Origin: a virus
Length of the DNA stretch: 42,895 bases
Virus record (IMG/VR): IMGVR_UViG_3300022540_000256
Coordinates: 1-42,895 of that record
Strand: one strand, 5' to 3'
Made by a program: the position numbers and the translations under genes. The notes beneath the pieces are model-generated. The model was given only the letters and a program-made list of their open reading frames with translations, ran no database searches and was not told where the DNA came from. Positions 7,975 to 16,333 of this stretch are shown here, piece by piece. Each line of letters opens with the position of its first letter. Position 1 is the stretch's first letter.

Positions 7975-8630
7975 TGCCCACCACCGAGGAGCGCCTTAGG
8001 CGAGTTGAGGCACAGCTTGGCACCCTTCTTGAGGACCACCGTATTGGTTCCGCCCTACAAGGGCCATTCCCAGTATCAGACACCTCTATGAGGTACAGGC
8101 GTGTTGGTAGTGGGATTTACTATCTCCCTGGCACTGTAGCCGCAGTCCAGGACAACACTAGGAACATGGCCGTAACTGCCAATAGGATATATGCCTTGCC
8201 TTTCCTCGTGGTCAACAGGTTGCGCGTTAACCGATTAGCTAGCTATACCCAGGCAGGTGCAGCCGGCAACAGCCGCATGGGAATATATCGTGATGGGGCA
8301 GACCTGGTTCCTCATTCTCTAGTCTCAGGCTCAGGTTCCGTTGCGGTTGGAGCTACAGCTAATTACCATGATTTCAGTCCTCCTGTTACTCTCCACCGAG
8401 GCTTATACTGGATAGCACTTTGCTTTAGCGCTACTCCTACCATGTTCAGGCTACCCTATGAACAGGGAGTGGCCTGGGAGATTCTAGGCCGTCAGATTGG
8501 TATTTCGACTGCCTTCTCAATAGGCTGGATAGCTAATCACGCCTTCGCGCCCTTACAGAGTATATTCCCTTCTACGGGCTTGGCTAAGGCAAGAGACCTG
8601 CCCCTCATGTGGATCAGGCTAGTACCGTAA
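7974..8630 (+). CDS. tail fibre / receptor-binding tip protein
   Basis: A 218-residue protein with a GTG start overlapping the preceding TAG (TAGTG) and GGAGG eight bases upstream. It begins with a helical segment (EERLRRVEAQLGTLLEDH) suited to trimerisation. A beta-rich tip follows: NRIYALPFLVVNRLRVNRL, SRMGIYRDGADLVPHSLV and LHRGLYWIALCFSATPTMF. That combination is common in phage fibre-tip proteins. It is the last structural gene before the lysis pair. Confidence 0.6.
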   Translation: MPTTEERLRRVEAQLGTLLEDHRIGSALQGPFPVSDTSMRYRRVGSGIYYLPGTVAAVQDNTRNMAVTANRIYALPFLVVNRLRVNRLASYTQAGAAGNSRMGIYRDGADLVPHSLVSGSGSVAVGATANYHDFSPPVTLHRGLYWIALCFSATPTMFRLPYEQGVAWEILGRQIGISTAFSIGWIANHAFAPLQSIFPSTGLAKARDLPLMWIRLVP

Positions 8631-8640
8631 AGGAGATAGT

Positions 8641-8850
8641 ATGCTAGAGCGTACAACAGGTAACACAGGCAACCCTATCCAGGACGGCATAACCCGTGCG
8701 GGCTTGGTGAGTGCAGTACAGGCAGTTGTGGCCTTCACTGTTCTCCGATGGGAGTGGCTCACGGTGGAGGAACTGGCCCTGCTAGAAATCCCTATAGTGT
8801 TCGTTGCTGTAGGTCTGTGGGGAATATATGACCATGTTAGGAGGAGGTAG
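8641..8850 (+). CDS. holin-like small membrane protein
   Basis: A 69-residue protein with GGAG six bases before the ATG. It has two hydrophobic stretches (about residues 21-36, AGLVSAVQAVVAFTVL; and 50-64, IPIVFVAVGLWGIY) and ends in HVRRR. A short length, two possible helices, a basic C-terminus and a position two bases before the endolysin gene are all typical of holins. Family membership cannot be confirmed from sequence alone. Confidence 0.65.
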   Translation: MLERTTGNTGNPIQDGITRAGLVSAVQAVVAFTVLRWEWLTVEELALLEIPIVFVAVGLWGIYDHVRRR

Positions 8851-8852
8851 GA

Positions 8853-9917
8853 ATGGATACTGACACCTGGATAGCTAGTGTATCCTGGGATTACCCGGGA
8901 CTGTGTGGCCAGGACGACACGAAGATTCCCCTGGCTAATGTTTGGTTCCGTGTAGCCTATGGGCTTGGCTACCTTGGCGATGCCTACGTGACGAAGATGC
9001 GTAACCGCTACGAGGCGCAGGGCATCGGTTTCTACGGTGTCATCGTCCCATCAGGAACCTCCAACTGGCCATTGCAGCGGTCGCAGGCCCTTGCTGCTCT
9101 ACGCCTCTGCCGTGGACTGGAGTTTGACGTGGAGCCCTATGGTGGATACCTCGGCTCCGAGGCAGGTCTACAAGCTTGGGTTGATAACGTTTTAGCTCCT
9201 CTCCGTTTCGACCATCCTGATGATGTGAGAGGCAAGGATATCTCCCTCTGCTACGATCCTAGAGAGCAATGGCTAGACGGCTGGGACTTCCCTCGTGCTG
9301 TCAGCCTCAGTGACTCCCTAGCTCCAATGGTCTACACGGGAATGTTCGGAGCACATGCCGTCTGGGGTAATCCCATGAAGGCAATCCAACAAGCCCGTCA
9401 GCAGTGTCCTGATGAGAAGGTCTACCGGCCAATCCTGCAAACCTACAGCATCAACCCTGCCGACACGCTGACTTCATTCAAGGAGGCCCTACGGCTAGGT
9501 GGCAAGCCAATCCTGTTCCGTCGCGGAGTAACACCAGTGGAGACGTGGCGGGCTATTGAGGCCATCCCAGTCGAAGGCCCACCACCCGCCGTACCACATC
9601 CAGTCCCACCAGAGGAAGGAGAACTTACAATGAGTCAGTATGAGGAGTTGAAGGCGGAGATTCACCGCCTAGACAAGCGAATTGACCAGATACCTGCTGG
9701 CCCTCCTGGTCCTCCAGGTCCACCTGGACCCCCTAGTGGCGGCTTTGCCCCTCCTCAAGGGGCTGTTTACACCACCGTAGTCAGTGGTGACACTGCTGGA
9801 GGAATCGCAGCAGAGAACGGGATTACCTTCAATCAACTCAAGGCGTTGAATCCAGGCCAGCCCCGTTCAGGCAACTGGAACCTCATCTATCCTGGGGAGA
9901 AGTTCAGGGTGCGCTAG
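8853..9917 (+). CDS. endolysin: glycosidase-like barrel, collagen-like linker, LysM
   Basis: A 354-residue protein. Residues 1-240 look like a TIM-barrel glycosidase with the acidic motif LEFDVEPYGGYLG and strands such as VWFRVAYGLGYLG and YRPILQTYSI. A proline-rich linker, a short helical segment and a collagen-like GPPGPPGPPGPP stretch follow. The C-terminal 45 residues form a LysM module (VYTTVVSGDTAGGIAAENGIT, NQLKALNPG, WNLIYPGEKFRVR) that binds peptidoglycan. It lies directly after the holin-like gene. Its stop TAG overlaps the stop of the converging polymerase gene (CTAG). Confidence 0.75.
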   Translation: MDTDTWIASVSWDYPGLCGQDDTKIPLANVWFRVAYGLGYLGDAYVTKMRNRYEAQGIGFYGVIVPSGTSNWPLQRSQALAALRLCRGLEFDVEPYGGYLGSEAGLQAWVDNVLAPLRFDHPDDVRGKDISLCYDPREQWLDGWDFPRAVSLSDSLAPMVYTGMFGAHAVWGNPMKAIQQARQQCPDEKVYRPILQTYSINPADTLTSFKEALRLGGKPILFRRGVTPVETWRAIEAIPVEGPPPAVPHPVPPEEGELTMSQYEELKAEIHRLDKRIDQIPAGPPGPPGPPGPPSGGFAPPQGAVYTTVVSGDTAGGIAAENGITFNQLKALNPGQPRSGNWNLIYPGEKFRVR

Positions 9918-11698
9918 GAACCCCAAATAGGACTTACACTGGCCTTGAACGGAGTGTGAATCCCAGGGAGCACATGGGCCAGGTCCTCAGGGAACTCTAC
10001 TACACCATCCACTAGGATTTCATCATGCACCTGTAGGGCCTGATCCATGCCTAGTTTGTCACACTTGAGCATCGCTCGCTTGACTACACCAGCGGCGCTT
10101 CCCTGTGGGATGTAGTTAATAGCACACTTTTCAATATGCTCATAAGGAGCTGTGCCTAGCTCAGGCAGTTTGCACCTGCGTCCATCTAAGGTCTCGGCAT
10201 AGCCTCTACTGGGGCCCTCCTCAATCTGCCGTTGTATCCAGTTGTAGGCAACCTTGTACCTAACTATCCATACTTCGCGGCAGTCGGTACACACAGATAT
10301 AGGCAGCTTGGAGTGCTCCGCTAGGGTCTTGATTTTGGCATTGAAGGACATGGCAAAGTTGAAGTCCTTGGCCTTTCGCCTCACTGTTGAGTTATCTGGG
10401 TTGGAGTCGGGCCATAGGGTAAGTTGTGTATCAGCATGGACACTGCCCCCCTCCTCGTACACCTTCATCATCACAGGGTCTTGGGAGGCGTAGGCTATCA
10501 TCCTCATCTCAATCTCACTATAGTCAGCCCAGGACCAGGCCCCTGAGTCTGGTGCAAACACATCCCTGATGGGCTTAGGAATGTTCTGCATATTGTCGTC
10601 ATACGAGGCTAACCTTGATGTGCTAAGGTCTAAGCGGAAGTGTGTATATGCTCTGTCCTCACCCAGCCACTTCCGCAGGTAGGTGCTTAGTAGCTTGGCC
10701 ACCTCTCTGTATTTTAGCACTACACCTGCTAGGGGGTCGGATAGCTCTGATAGTACCTCGTCATCCGTTTTAAGCTGCTTCTTAGACCTAGTGAAAGGCA
10801 GCCAGTTCCCTCTCTGTGCGAGTATGAAGCCCACCTGCTGTGGACTGCTAGGATTGAAGAACTCTTTGTCACAGATGTCCTCATAGAACAGCTTTTCCTT
10901 ACTATACTTCTCATACCAGTTGCCTACGCGGTTTGGTCGTAGGGCCAGCCCCCGCATGGACATTCTCATCAGCAATGGTATGATACGGATGTCTACTTGG
11001 TAACAGTCCTTCATCTGAGGGCTGACGTAATATGAGGTAGGTTCCGTTGGGTCGTACCCTTCAACTAGGTTAGGCTCATAGCTCCATGTGTGACCATCTG
11101 GCTCCCACCATGCACCACCACCCAGCTTGCTATGCAATCGTATGGTGGCTAGACAGTCTCTCATGCACTTGTGGGCGACTGTCTCGGTGGACAAGTCCAG
11201 CATGTTCTGGCGGGCCGGTAGGATGTCACTAATAGCGGCGATTATCATAGAGAGGTAGGCTCTGGCCATATCCTGTAGTGAGCCTACAGGCAACCCTTGC
11301 ACACGCCCCATAAGGGATGAGTCAGCTAATAGTGGATGTTCCCTTGACCCATAGTAGACTGGCCCTATAAAGCCATCACCATCAGGGACATCTAACTCCT
11401 CCCGTGTCAAATAGTTGTCCAGGGCGTGGAGGTCATAGGGAGCATTGTGGAATGCCTTAACGCAAGGGCTGGCCAGTAGTCTCCAGGCCAAGGCCAGGTA
11501 CTTGGATGTATGCCATGTAGGGAAGTAGACTGCCTCACGCTCATTCAGTCCTATACCAAAGCCAATCATGCGACGGTCTTTGAGGGAGACAGTCTCAGTG
11601 TCCACCGAGATTAGAGTAGGGGTCTCCTGCTCCAACCGTGCTATGAGTTGGTCCTCAGTGTAGTTGTTAGGGCCAAGGTAGGCTATGTCAGCCACCAC
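9914..11698 (-). CDS. family A DNA polymerase with 3'-5' exonuclease domain
   Basis: Replicative DNA polymerase of about 594 residues. The exonuclease part has ISVDTETVSL (exo I) and AFHNAPYDLHAL (exo II). At exo III (HKCMRDCLATIRL) the Asp is present but the usual Tyr four residues earlier is Lys. The polymerase part has motif A WADYSEIEMRMIAYAS, motif B RRKAKDFNFAMSFN (a variant of the O-helix, with FN where YG is common) and motif C ALQVHDEILVDG. I prefer the GTG at 11698, just after the preceding stop and after GGGAGG; the frame is open to a GTG at 11749 that lacks a ribosome site. It is the last gene of the early operon. Confidence 0.9.
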   Translation of the reverse strand: MVADIAYLGPNNYTEDQLIARLEQETPTLISVDTETVSLKDRRMIGFGIGLNEREAVYFPTWHTSKYLALAWRLLASPCVKAFHNAPYDLHALDNYLTREELDVPDGDGFIGPVYYGSREHPLLADSSLMGRVQGLPVGSLQDMARAYLSMIIAAISDILPARQNMLDLSTETVAHKCMRDCLATIRLHSKLGGGAWWEPDGHTWSYEPNLVEGYDPTEPTSYYVSPQMKDCYQVDIRIIPLLMRMSMRGLALRPNRVGNWYEKYSKEKLFYEDICDKEFFNPSSPQQVGFILAQRGNWLPFTRSKKQLKTDDEVLSELSDPLAGVVLKYREVAKLLSTYLRKWLGEDRAYTHFRLDLSTSRLASYDDNMQNIPKPIRDVFAPDSGAWSWADYSEIEMRMIAYASQDPVMMKVYEEGGSVHADTQLTLWPDSNPDNSTVRRKAKDFNFAMSFNAKIKTLAEHSKLPISVCTDCREVWIVRYKVAYNWIQRQIEEGPSRGYAETLDGRRCKLPELGTAPYEHIEKCAINYIPQGSAAGVVKRAMLKCDKLGMDQALQVHDEILVDGVVEFPEDLAHVLPGIHTPFKASVSPIWGS

Positions 11699-11699
11699 A

Positions 11700-11957
11700 T
11701 CACCAGTTGACCCTCCCGTATCCCTCAACAGGCATCTCGAACTTTCCACTGATTGTGATTTGTATCTGATACTTGCCTAACTTGATAAAGAGGCATCCGT
11801 CTCTCAGTAGGGTTTCCTTATACGGAGGAGGCATATATGTGGTGAGGTCGCGCACCAGGCCAATCATGTTCTCTGCATCGGCGTGAGCCATGATCTCATG
11901 GGCTGTGAGTTGAGGTTCAGGCTTATGAGCATGAGAGCCCCTGTGTGCCTTAGTCAT
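11700..11957 (-). CDS. small protein of unknown function
   Basis: An 85-residue protein (MTKAHRGSHAHKPEPQ and later LLRDGCLFIKLGKYQIQITISG). Its ATG immediately follows the TAG of the MazG-like gene, with GAGAGGG upstream. It has a polar N-terminus and a C-terminal beta-hairpin-like stretch. The family is not recognised. Its place between nucleotide-metabolism genes and the polymerase suggests a replication accessory role, but this rests on position only. Confidence 0.6.
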   Translation of the reverse strand: MTKAHRGSHAHKPEPQLTAHEIMAHADAENMIGLVRDLTTYMPPPYKETLLRDGCLFIKLGKYQIQITISGKFEMPVEGYGRVNW

Positions 11958-12287
11958 CTATTCCCTCTCCCCACGGGTGATCTGCGCCATTGTCTCCATG
12001 AAACGCTCCTCACCAAGGGCTATCATCTCATCCCAATCGTAGCCTAGTTCGTAGGCTAGCAGCCTGAGTTGAGTCACCGAATCGGCAACTGCGATCATTG
12101 CCTCCGCACGGTAGGCTTGCCACCGACCGGAGTTTCGACGCAGATGGTCACATGCCTCTAGCTTGTATGTAGCCTTGGCTAGGTCACCTATCTGGTACGA
12201 GAGGCAATGCATCCTCATCGTACGGTGACAAAGTGGAAGTCCAGTGGCCTTTACTGCGAGGTCCCTGAGTGCGCTAATAGGAGTCAT
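11958..12287 (-). CDS. MazG-like nucleotide pyrophosphohydrolase fold protein
   Basis: A 109-residue mostly helical protein. The segments SYQIGDLAKATYKLEACDH and EAMIAVADSVTQLRLLAYELGYDWDEMIALGEERF follow the MazG helix pattern (a first acidic helix, then ExxxxxAD-xxQL and a final LGxDxxE). The first EExxE metal-binding motif is degenerate (IGDLAK), so activity is uncertain. The start overlaps the dCTP deaminase stop (ATGA), so the two are co-translated. MazG enzymes hydrolyse NTPs or dNTPs, which fits this neighbour. Confidence 0.5.
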   Translation of the reverse strand: MTPISALRDLAVKATGLPLCHRTMRMHCLSYQIGDLAKATYKLEACDHLRRNSGRWQAYRAEAMIAVADSVTQLRLLAYELGYDWDEMIALGEERFMETMAQITRGERE

Positions 12288-12841
12288 GACTCTCTCCTCC
12301 TTGGCTTGAATGGCTCTGGTTTGATTCCCTGATCTTGGTAGCGAGACCCTAAGTGAGAACTGCCATAAGGCCGCTCACATGGACGTGCCATACGCTGAAA
12401 GGTCAACTGGGCGATAGGGATACCTGGGTGCAGGACTATAGGTATCTTTGCCACGTTCTGTAGCTCTAGGGTCAAGTGGCCCCTGAACCCTGGGTCAATG
12501 TATCCTGCTGTAGCGTGGACAACTAGGCCTAACCGCCCCAATGACGACTTGCCTTCTAGCCGTGCCACTAGGGACTGTCCCACGCTGATGAACTCCTGGG
12601 TAGTGCCTAGCACAAACTCTCCCGGATGGAGCACGTAGTGGGTAAAGTTCACCACACGCCCTAGCGACCTAATCGGTGGATTGGCCAGGTCAATCTCAGA
12701 GAGCCTACCATGGTCAGCGACCCATAGGTACTCTGAGAGTTCCATGTCGTAGGAGGACGGTTGGAGCCTGTCGTCATCCCAAGGCTCAATGGTCAACTCC
12801 TGGCCACGGCACATCCGTATCTCAACGTCGGATAGTATCAT
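12284..12841 (-). CDS. dcd: dCTP deaminase
   Basis: A 185-residue enzyme of the dCTP deaminase/dUTPase superfamily. Hallmarks are LQPSSYDMEL, the active-site block LEGKSSLGRLGL followed by VHATAGYIDPGFRGHLTLEL with its conserved Arg and Glu, and the C-terminal YQDQGIKPEP, which closes over the substrate. It converts dCTP to dUTP (or, in bifunctional members, to dUMP) to feed dTMP synthesis. The ATG follows AAGGAGG within the last codons of the methyltransferase gene. Length is normal. Confidence 0.9.
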   Translation of the reverse strand: MILSDVEIRMCRGQELTIEPWDDDRLQPSSYDMELSEYLWVADHGRLSEIDLANPPIRSLGRVVNFTHYVLHPGEFVLGTTQEFISVGQSLVARLEGKSSLGRLGLVVHATAGYIDPGFRGHLTLELQNVAKIPIVLHPGIPIAQLTFQRMARPCERPYGSSHLGSRYQDQGIKPEPFKPRRRES

Positions 12842-13654
12842 CTATTCCTCCTTCCTAAAGATGATGATGTCCTCGTCATCGACGGTCTTAATTCCCTTAG
12901 CTGCCATGGGAGCACGGTACGAGGACATGGGCTGTAACCACTTGTACCACTCCTCGAGCCTAAATCCGCTCCTAGTGGCATGGCGTATGATGCGCTCGGA
13001 TAGAATCTCTCGCTTCCCTGCTCGTGTGGCGTCCTTCGAGATGATGGCCATTGGAGCATTAGGGACTAGCCTCGCAGCAAGCCGCTTATAGACTAGAACC
13101 ATAGCCTGCTCAAAGTAGAATGGGTTGAGCCGGCCCAGGTTCTGTGGTGATGCCTGCTTGCCCCCGTATGCAGCGATCTTGTCAGGTGTTATTTGCTCGT
13201 CATCGCGGGTCTCACCTCCGCTGCTGAGGAAGTTTGCATAGGGAGGGCTGAATATGGCAGCATCACATAGGTGCTTGAGGTCTATGAGTTTTTGGCGGCA
13301 GTCACCTTCATAGAGGAACAGACTACCTTCAGCCTCATCGAACGGGCCAGTAGTGTTTGCCTTCCTGATAAGGTCAGCATACTGAGGCTCAATGTCTATA
13401 AGGACAACGTTGCGCCCTTCTAGCATAGCAAGCATGAGAGTGCCCGTGCCTCCAAATGGGTCTAGGATGGTATCCCTAGGCTCAGTCAAATATCTTACTA
13501 GCTCCTGGATGAGGTACATATTGGCCTTGGCTGGATGCTGAAACACCTCCCCCGGAAATAGTTGTCTGCGCCAGGTTGTGTCACGGCCAGGGAACAGGAT
13601 ATGTCCGTCCTCGTTGCGTTTGTAGTTAGGCGCAAACTCCTTGTCAGTTACCAT
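12842..13654 (-). CDS. DNA methyltransferase (SPPY type)
   Basis: A 270-residue SAM-dependent DNA methyltransferase. Motif I is ILDPFGGTGTLML (SAM pocket, about residues 61-73) and is followed by VVLIDIEPQYADL; motif IV is AIFSPPYANFL, the catalytic loop. SPPY is most common in N4-cytosine enzymes, though N6-adenine enzymes are not excluded. Motif I precedes motif IV. No endonuclease gene is nearby, so it is probably an orphan enzyme protecting phage DNA from restriction or marking it. The start follows GGAGGAGGGAAA and overlaps the previous gene by 11 bases. Confidence 0.85.
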   Translation of the reverse strand: MVTDKEFAPNYKRNEDGHILFPGRDTTWRRQLFPGEVFQHPAKANMYLIQELVRYLTEPRDTILDPFGGTGTLMLAMLEGRNVVLIDIEPQYADLIRKANTTGPFDEAEGSLFLYEGDCRQKLIDLKHLCDAAIFSPPYANFLSSGGETRDDEQITPDKIAAYGGKQASPQNLGRLNPFYFEQAMVLVYKRLAARLVPNAPMAIISKDATRAGKREILSERIIRHATRSGFRLEEWYKWLQPMSSYRAPMAAKGIKTVDDEDIIIFRKEE

Positions 13655-13937
13655 TACCGTTTCCCTCCTCCACCTGGGCCGCCTTAATCAACATTCTCAA
13701 TGCCTTTACTGACCTGGCAGCCTCGGTATCATCTGGACTGTCCCCCTCATAGAGTGCATCTAGTATTGCGGTTCCCGTCTCGGGGTCCTCTAAGGATATC
13801 CTTAAGCCTGTGAGGAGGAAGTACAAACCCGTGCTCACTAGTTCCATAGGGACTCCACAATCCTGCATCCTCTGTAGCCCATCTCCTACAACCACCTCCG
13901 CAATTGCCTGTATCCTCCTCCTAGTTTCGTCAGACAT
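13644..13937 (-). CDS. small helical protein, unknown
   Basis: A 97-residue protein (MSDETRRRIQAIAEVVVGDG, LYFLLTGLRISLEDP) that is mostly helical and acidic in its second half. Its start lies eight bases inside the end of the ERCC4-type nuclease gene, so the two are coupled. The family is not recognised. It could be an accessory of the nuclease or of the methyltransferase downstream. Confidence 0.6.
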   Translation of the reverse strand: MSDETRRRIQAIAEVVVGDGLQRMQDCGVPMELVSTGLYFLLTGLRISLEDPETGTAILDALYEGDSPDDTEAARSVKALRMLIKAAQVEEGNGNGN

Positions 13938-14652
13938 CTGGCCTGCCTACCTTCCGCAACAACTGTTGTGCCATTTTGAGCCCCATACCTTCCACTGCTG
14001 CCAACTCCTTTGCACTAGCCCCTAACACATTCCAGATGGTAGCGAAGCGGTCGATGAGAGCCTGTGCCCGTACTGCACCTATATTAGTGCCCTTCATAAT
14101 GTTCATCAGGCCCTCTACCTGCGGGTTTGGGTGGAAGTCTATCATTCGCAGATACCTGTTGAACGTGGTGTGCTCCTCTTTCTGGTCGGCCTTGTAGAAG
14201 GCCACGAGTGCAGTGGCAGTTGAGGCTAGATCAGGTGTAAAGTAGACCTCCACGTATTTGCTCACCTGGTAGAGCCATGCGTAGGCCGCCTGCAAGGGCA
14301 ACCGAAACTCCTTGGCAGGAAACATGATGCGCTTGGTGGTGCTCTTGGTGGGCAACCATACAACAGTCCCTACTCCAGAGGATGTTGCTACCCCCTCCAT
14401 TAGGAGCTTCAAACGGACATCAGGGTGAGCCTGTCTCTGCCGCCGTAACTGGTCCTCCACTGCATCCGTGTTGCTGAGGAGTTCCAACCAGGTCTTGCGC
14501 TCCACCTGCTGTATACCATCGTTGAGGCTAGGCCACTTGTAGTCCGCGTAGCCTCTCTCATTGATGCTCTCCCACTCGCAGGGGATGGACTGCCTAAGGA
14601 GGGGAACAATCTCTGCCGGTTCGTGTGCGTCTGCTAGCATAGGGTCAGACAT
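13930..14652 (-). CDS. ERCC4/XPF-type nuclease with helix-hairpin-helix domain
   Basis: A 240-residue protein. The ERCC4 motif VERKTWLELL (about residues 50-59) follows a strand-Asp segment (SLNDGIQQ), as in GDxxxERK of XPF/Mus81-type nucleases. The C-terminal 65 residues contain tandem helix-hairpin-helix elements (GTNIGAVRAQALIDRF, VEGMGLKMAQQLLRKVG) that bind branched or duplex DNA. It probably cuts replication or recombination intermediates. It belongs to the same operon as a Sak4-like ATPase and a Cas4-like nuclease. The ATG follows GAGGAG. Confidence 0.8.
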   Translation of the reverse strand: MSDPMLADAHEPAEIVPLLRQSIPCEWESINERGYADYKWPSLNDGIQQVERKTWLELLSNTDAVEDQLRRQRQAHPDVRLKLLMEGVATSSGVGTVVWLPTKSTTKRIMFPAKEFRLPLQAAYAWLYQVSKYVEVYFTPDLASTATALVAFYKADQKEEHTTFNRYLRMIDFHPNPQVEGLMNIMKGTNIGAVRAQALIDRFATIWNVLGASAKELAAVEGMGLKMAQQLLRKVGRPDV

Positions 14653-14839
14653 GGGAGTTCTCCTCTCCCATTCGATTCAACTCCTCCAGGCAGATACGGA
14701 TGAGTGTACCACCAGGGCGATTCACCTTGAGCCTCTTCTCCCTGATGTAGCCGTACAGAGTGGACTTGTTGACCTTGATGTGGTCTGCCGCCTCTGGTAC
14801 TGTGAGCCATACACAGGAGGCATCATGCTTGTGCTCCAT
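14645..14839 (-). CDS. excisionase-family HTH DNA-binding protein
   Basis: A 64-residue protein with the pattern WLTVPEAADHIKVNKSTLYGYIREKRL followed by GGTLIRICLEEL. This is the helix-turn-helix 17/excisionase type (MerR-like winged helix). It binds DNA, either as a small regulator or an architectural factor. No integrase is present, so a true excisionase role is unlikely. The start follows AGGAGG, and the stop overlaps the nuclease start by eight bases. Confidence 0.8.
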   Translation of the reverse strand: MEHKHDASCVWLTVPEAADHIKVNKSTLYGYIREKRLKVNRPGGTLIRICLEELNRMGEENSHV

Positions 14840-14841
14840 GA

Positions 14842-15090
14842 CTAGTCCTCCTTCTTGATAGAGACTCTATAACATCTACCAGGAACGCTACATACGGAGG
14901 ATGCTCTGTCTACCACCCTCCAATGTACACTGCGGGCAAAGATGAGATGCAGGTGGAGGTGGCCAAGTGGAGGCTTCCACTCCTTAGCGTGTTTGTTGAG
15001 GTAGTCGGTGTTTGTAGCACCTCCATAGCAGTAGTCGTCACCGTATCCCGTTGGCCTGCCTTTGCTCCTCTGACTAGGGATTTGCTTCAT
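14842..15090 (-). CDS. small protein of unknown function
   Basis: An 82-residue ORF (MKQIPSQRSKGRPTGYGDDY, WKPPLGHLHLHLIF, VHWRVVDRASSV). It starts 17 bases inside the end of the Sak4-like gene after GAGAGGCGG, and stops two bases before the HTH gene. Three Cys and several His are present but not in a clear zinc-finger spacing. It is accepted because it fills the space between two firm genes with a plausible ribosome site. Confidence 0.5.
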   Translation of the reverse strand: MKQIPSQRSKGRPTGYGDDYCYGGATNTDYLNKHAKEWKPPLGHLHLHLIFARSVHWRVVDRASSVCSVPGRCYRVSIKKED

Positions 15091-15907
15091 TGTTCCGCCT
15101 CTCTATCTGGATGCGATCACCCGATGACATACCTATAAGATTCACCACAGAGTCCCAGCTAGGGTTCTCCAGCTTAGCACCCTCGAGGTCAAGGTTGTAG
15201 CCACACTTGGTTAGCTCACCTGTAAGTGCCTTATCGGCTTTGGCCATCCTCACCGCCACGTCCACGAAGCGGTAGGTGCCATTGAGGCCTTCCATTATCC
15301 TCTTTCCAGTAGGCAGCGACTCAACCCTGCCATCCCTGCCCGTAGGCATGCTCTTGTATTCGTCGGTGAGGTGGTGAGTAGCCACCAGGTTCTTCTTGAC
15401 ACCTGCCCCTGTGTTGTAGATGTCACGGATGGCGTCATTGGGATTGCCGTATTCGATCTGGAGGAGTTGCTCCCTTATAGGCTTGTTCTGCTTCTCACAC
15501 TCCTCCTGTAGCTTCTGCAGGCGGGCATTTATCCTAATCCTTCTAGCCAGAGTCATTGTGTCGATCACAATGCTCTTGATCTCAGGATCAGTCAGGGCAC
15601 CTACGCACAGCACAAGGAAGTAATCCCAGAGTTCTATGCAGCCATGAACCCGCACAGTGTCCAGTTGGATAGGTGCGGGTAGCTCAAACACGGTGATGTC
15701 ATGGCCCTTCCAGGTGCCCTTGTGGTTCTGCCCTGGATCGTATGATACGGTGAGTATGTCTAGGTCCTTGAACAACTCATCGTACCTGCCTCCGTACAAG
15801 GCTCTCTCAATGCCCATATCGAAGGCGAATCCAACTATAGGTGGAGGGGCAGAGTAGGCAAGTGTGGTCTTGCCTGTAGCCTCCTCACCTTCAATTGACA
15901 GTAACAT
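15074..15907 (-). CDS. Sak4-like RecA-fold ATPase (recombinase)
   Basis: A 277-residue P-loop protein: Walker A GEEATGKTTLA (residues 6-16), Walker B IKSIVIDTMTLARR (about 109-122), and a later sensor region VATHHLTDEY. This layout matches the short RecA-like phage ATPases known as Sak4, which promote single-strand annealing together with a cognate SSB. A Cas4-like nuclease and a putative SSB occur in the same operon, consistent with a recombination set. It starts at a TAATG overlap. Confidence 0.75.
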   Translation of the reverse strand: MLLSIEGEEATGKTTLAYSAPPPIVGFAFDMGIERALYGGRYDELFKDLDILTVSYDPGQNHKGTWKGHDITVFELPAPIQLDTVRVHGCIELWDYFLVLCVGALTDPEIKSIVIDTMTLARRIRINARLQKLQEECEKQNKPIREQLLQIEYGNPNDAIRDIYNTGAGVKKNLVATHHLTDEYKSMPTGRDGRVESLPTGKRIMEGLNGTYRFVDVAVRMAKADKALTGELTKCGYNLDLEGAKLENPSWDSVVNLIGMSSGDRIQIERRNNEANP

Positions 15908-16155
15908 TATGCACCATTCCCTCCTACATCTATAGGCACAGTGGCCATGAACTCCTCGACTGCCCCTTGCTCGAACTGATCCGCCTCGGGGCGGCGTGTC
16001 GCCTCTACATATGCACGAGCGTAGTTGGGGTGCCTGAGCGCAATTATGAGGCCGTACCGTAGGCCCATGGTGGCTGATGCAACATGGAGACGCCTAACGT
16101 GGGCTTGTGTCCAGTATAACTGAGTTAGCCTAACTATCTCATCCTTGGTTGGCAT
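15907..16155 (-). CDS. small helical protein, unknown
   Basis: An 82-residue protein starting MPTKDEIVRLTQLYWTQ. I chose the ATG at 16155 because GGAGG lies six bases upstream; an ATG six codons earlier has no ribosome site. It is Arg- and Ala-rich and mostly helical. Its stop overlaps the Sak4-like start (TAATG). The family is not recognised. Confidence 0.55.
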   Translation of the reverse strand: MPTKDEIVRLTQLYWTQAHVRRLHVASATMGLRYGLIIALRHPNYARAYVEATRRPEADQFEQGAVEEFMATVPIDVGGNGA

Positions 16156-16333
16156 GGGATTCCTCCAGTGCACCCCTCATCGCATCGATAAGTTCGGACA
16201 TCTCCTGTATGCAGATGCACTTGTTGACCTTCTCCTCAAAGCGCCTGCACTTCATGTGGCCATCCTTGATGAGCCTGTCTACTAGGCTCTCGGCGTATTT
16301 CTTTTGGCGGTCGGTAGGTAAGTGGCAGGTCAT
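16139..16333 (-). CDS. small protein with TxxQxxYxxxL...SELID motif
   Basis: A 64-residue protein: LPTDRQKKYAESLVDRLIKD and QEMSELIDAMRGALEE. The pattern 'T-x-K/R-Q-x-x-Y-x-x-x-L ... ASELID-x-L' is seen in short phage proteins and at the C-termini of some phage recombination and ssDNA-related proteins (DUF3072-like). It might contact the recombination machinery of neighbouring genes, but this is inference. It starts in an ATGA overlap after GAGGAG. Confidence 0.55.
   Translation of the reverse strand: MTCHLPTDRQKKYAESLVDRLIKDGHMKCRRFEEKVNKCICIQEMSELIDAMRGALEESHANQG

Noticed and set aside
14645-14839. Excisionase as evidence of a temperate phage
   Set aside because: No integrase, attachment site or clear repressor was found; this HTH family has many other roles.
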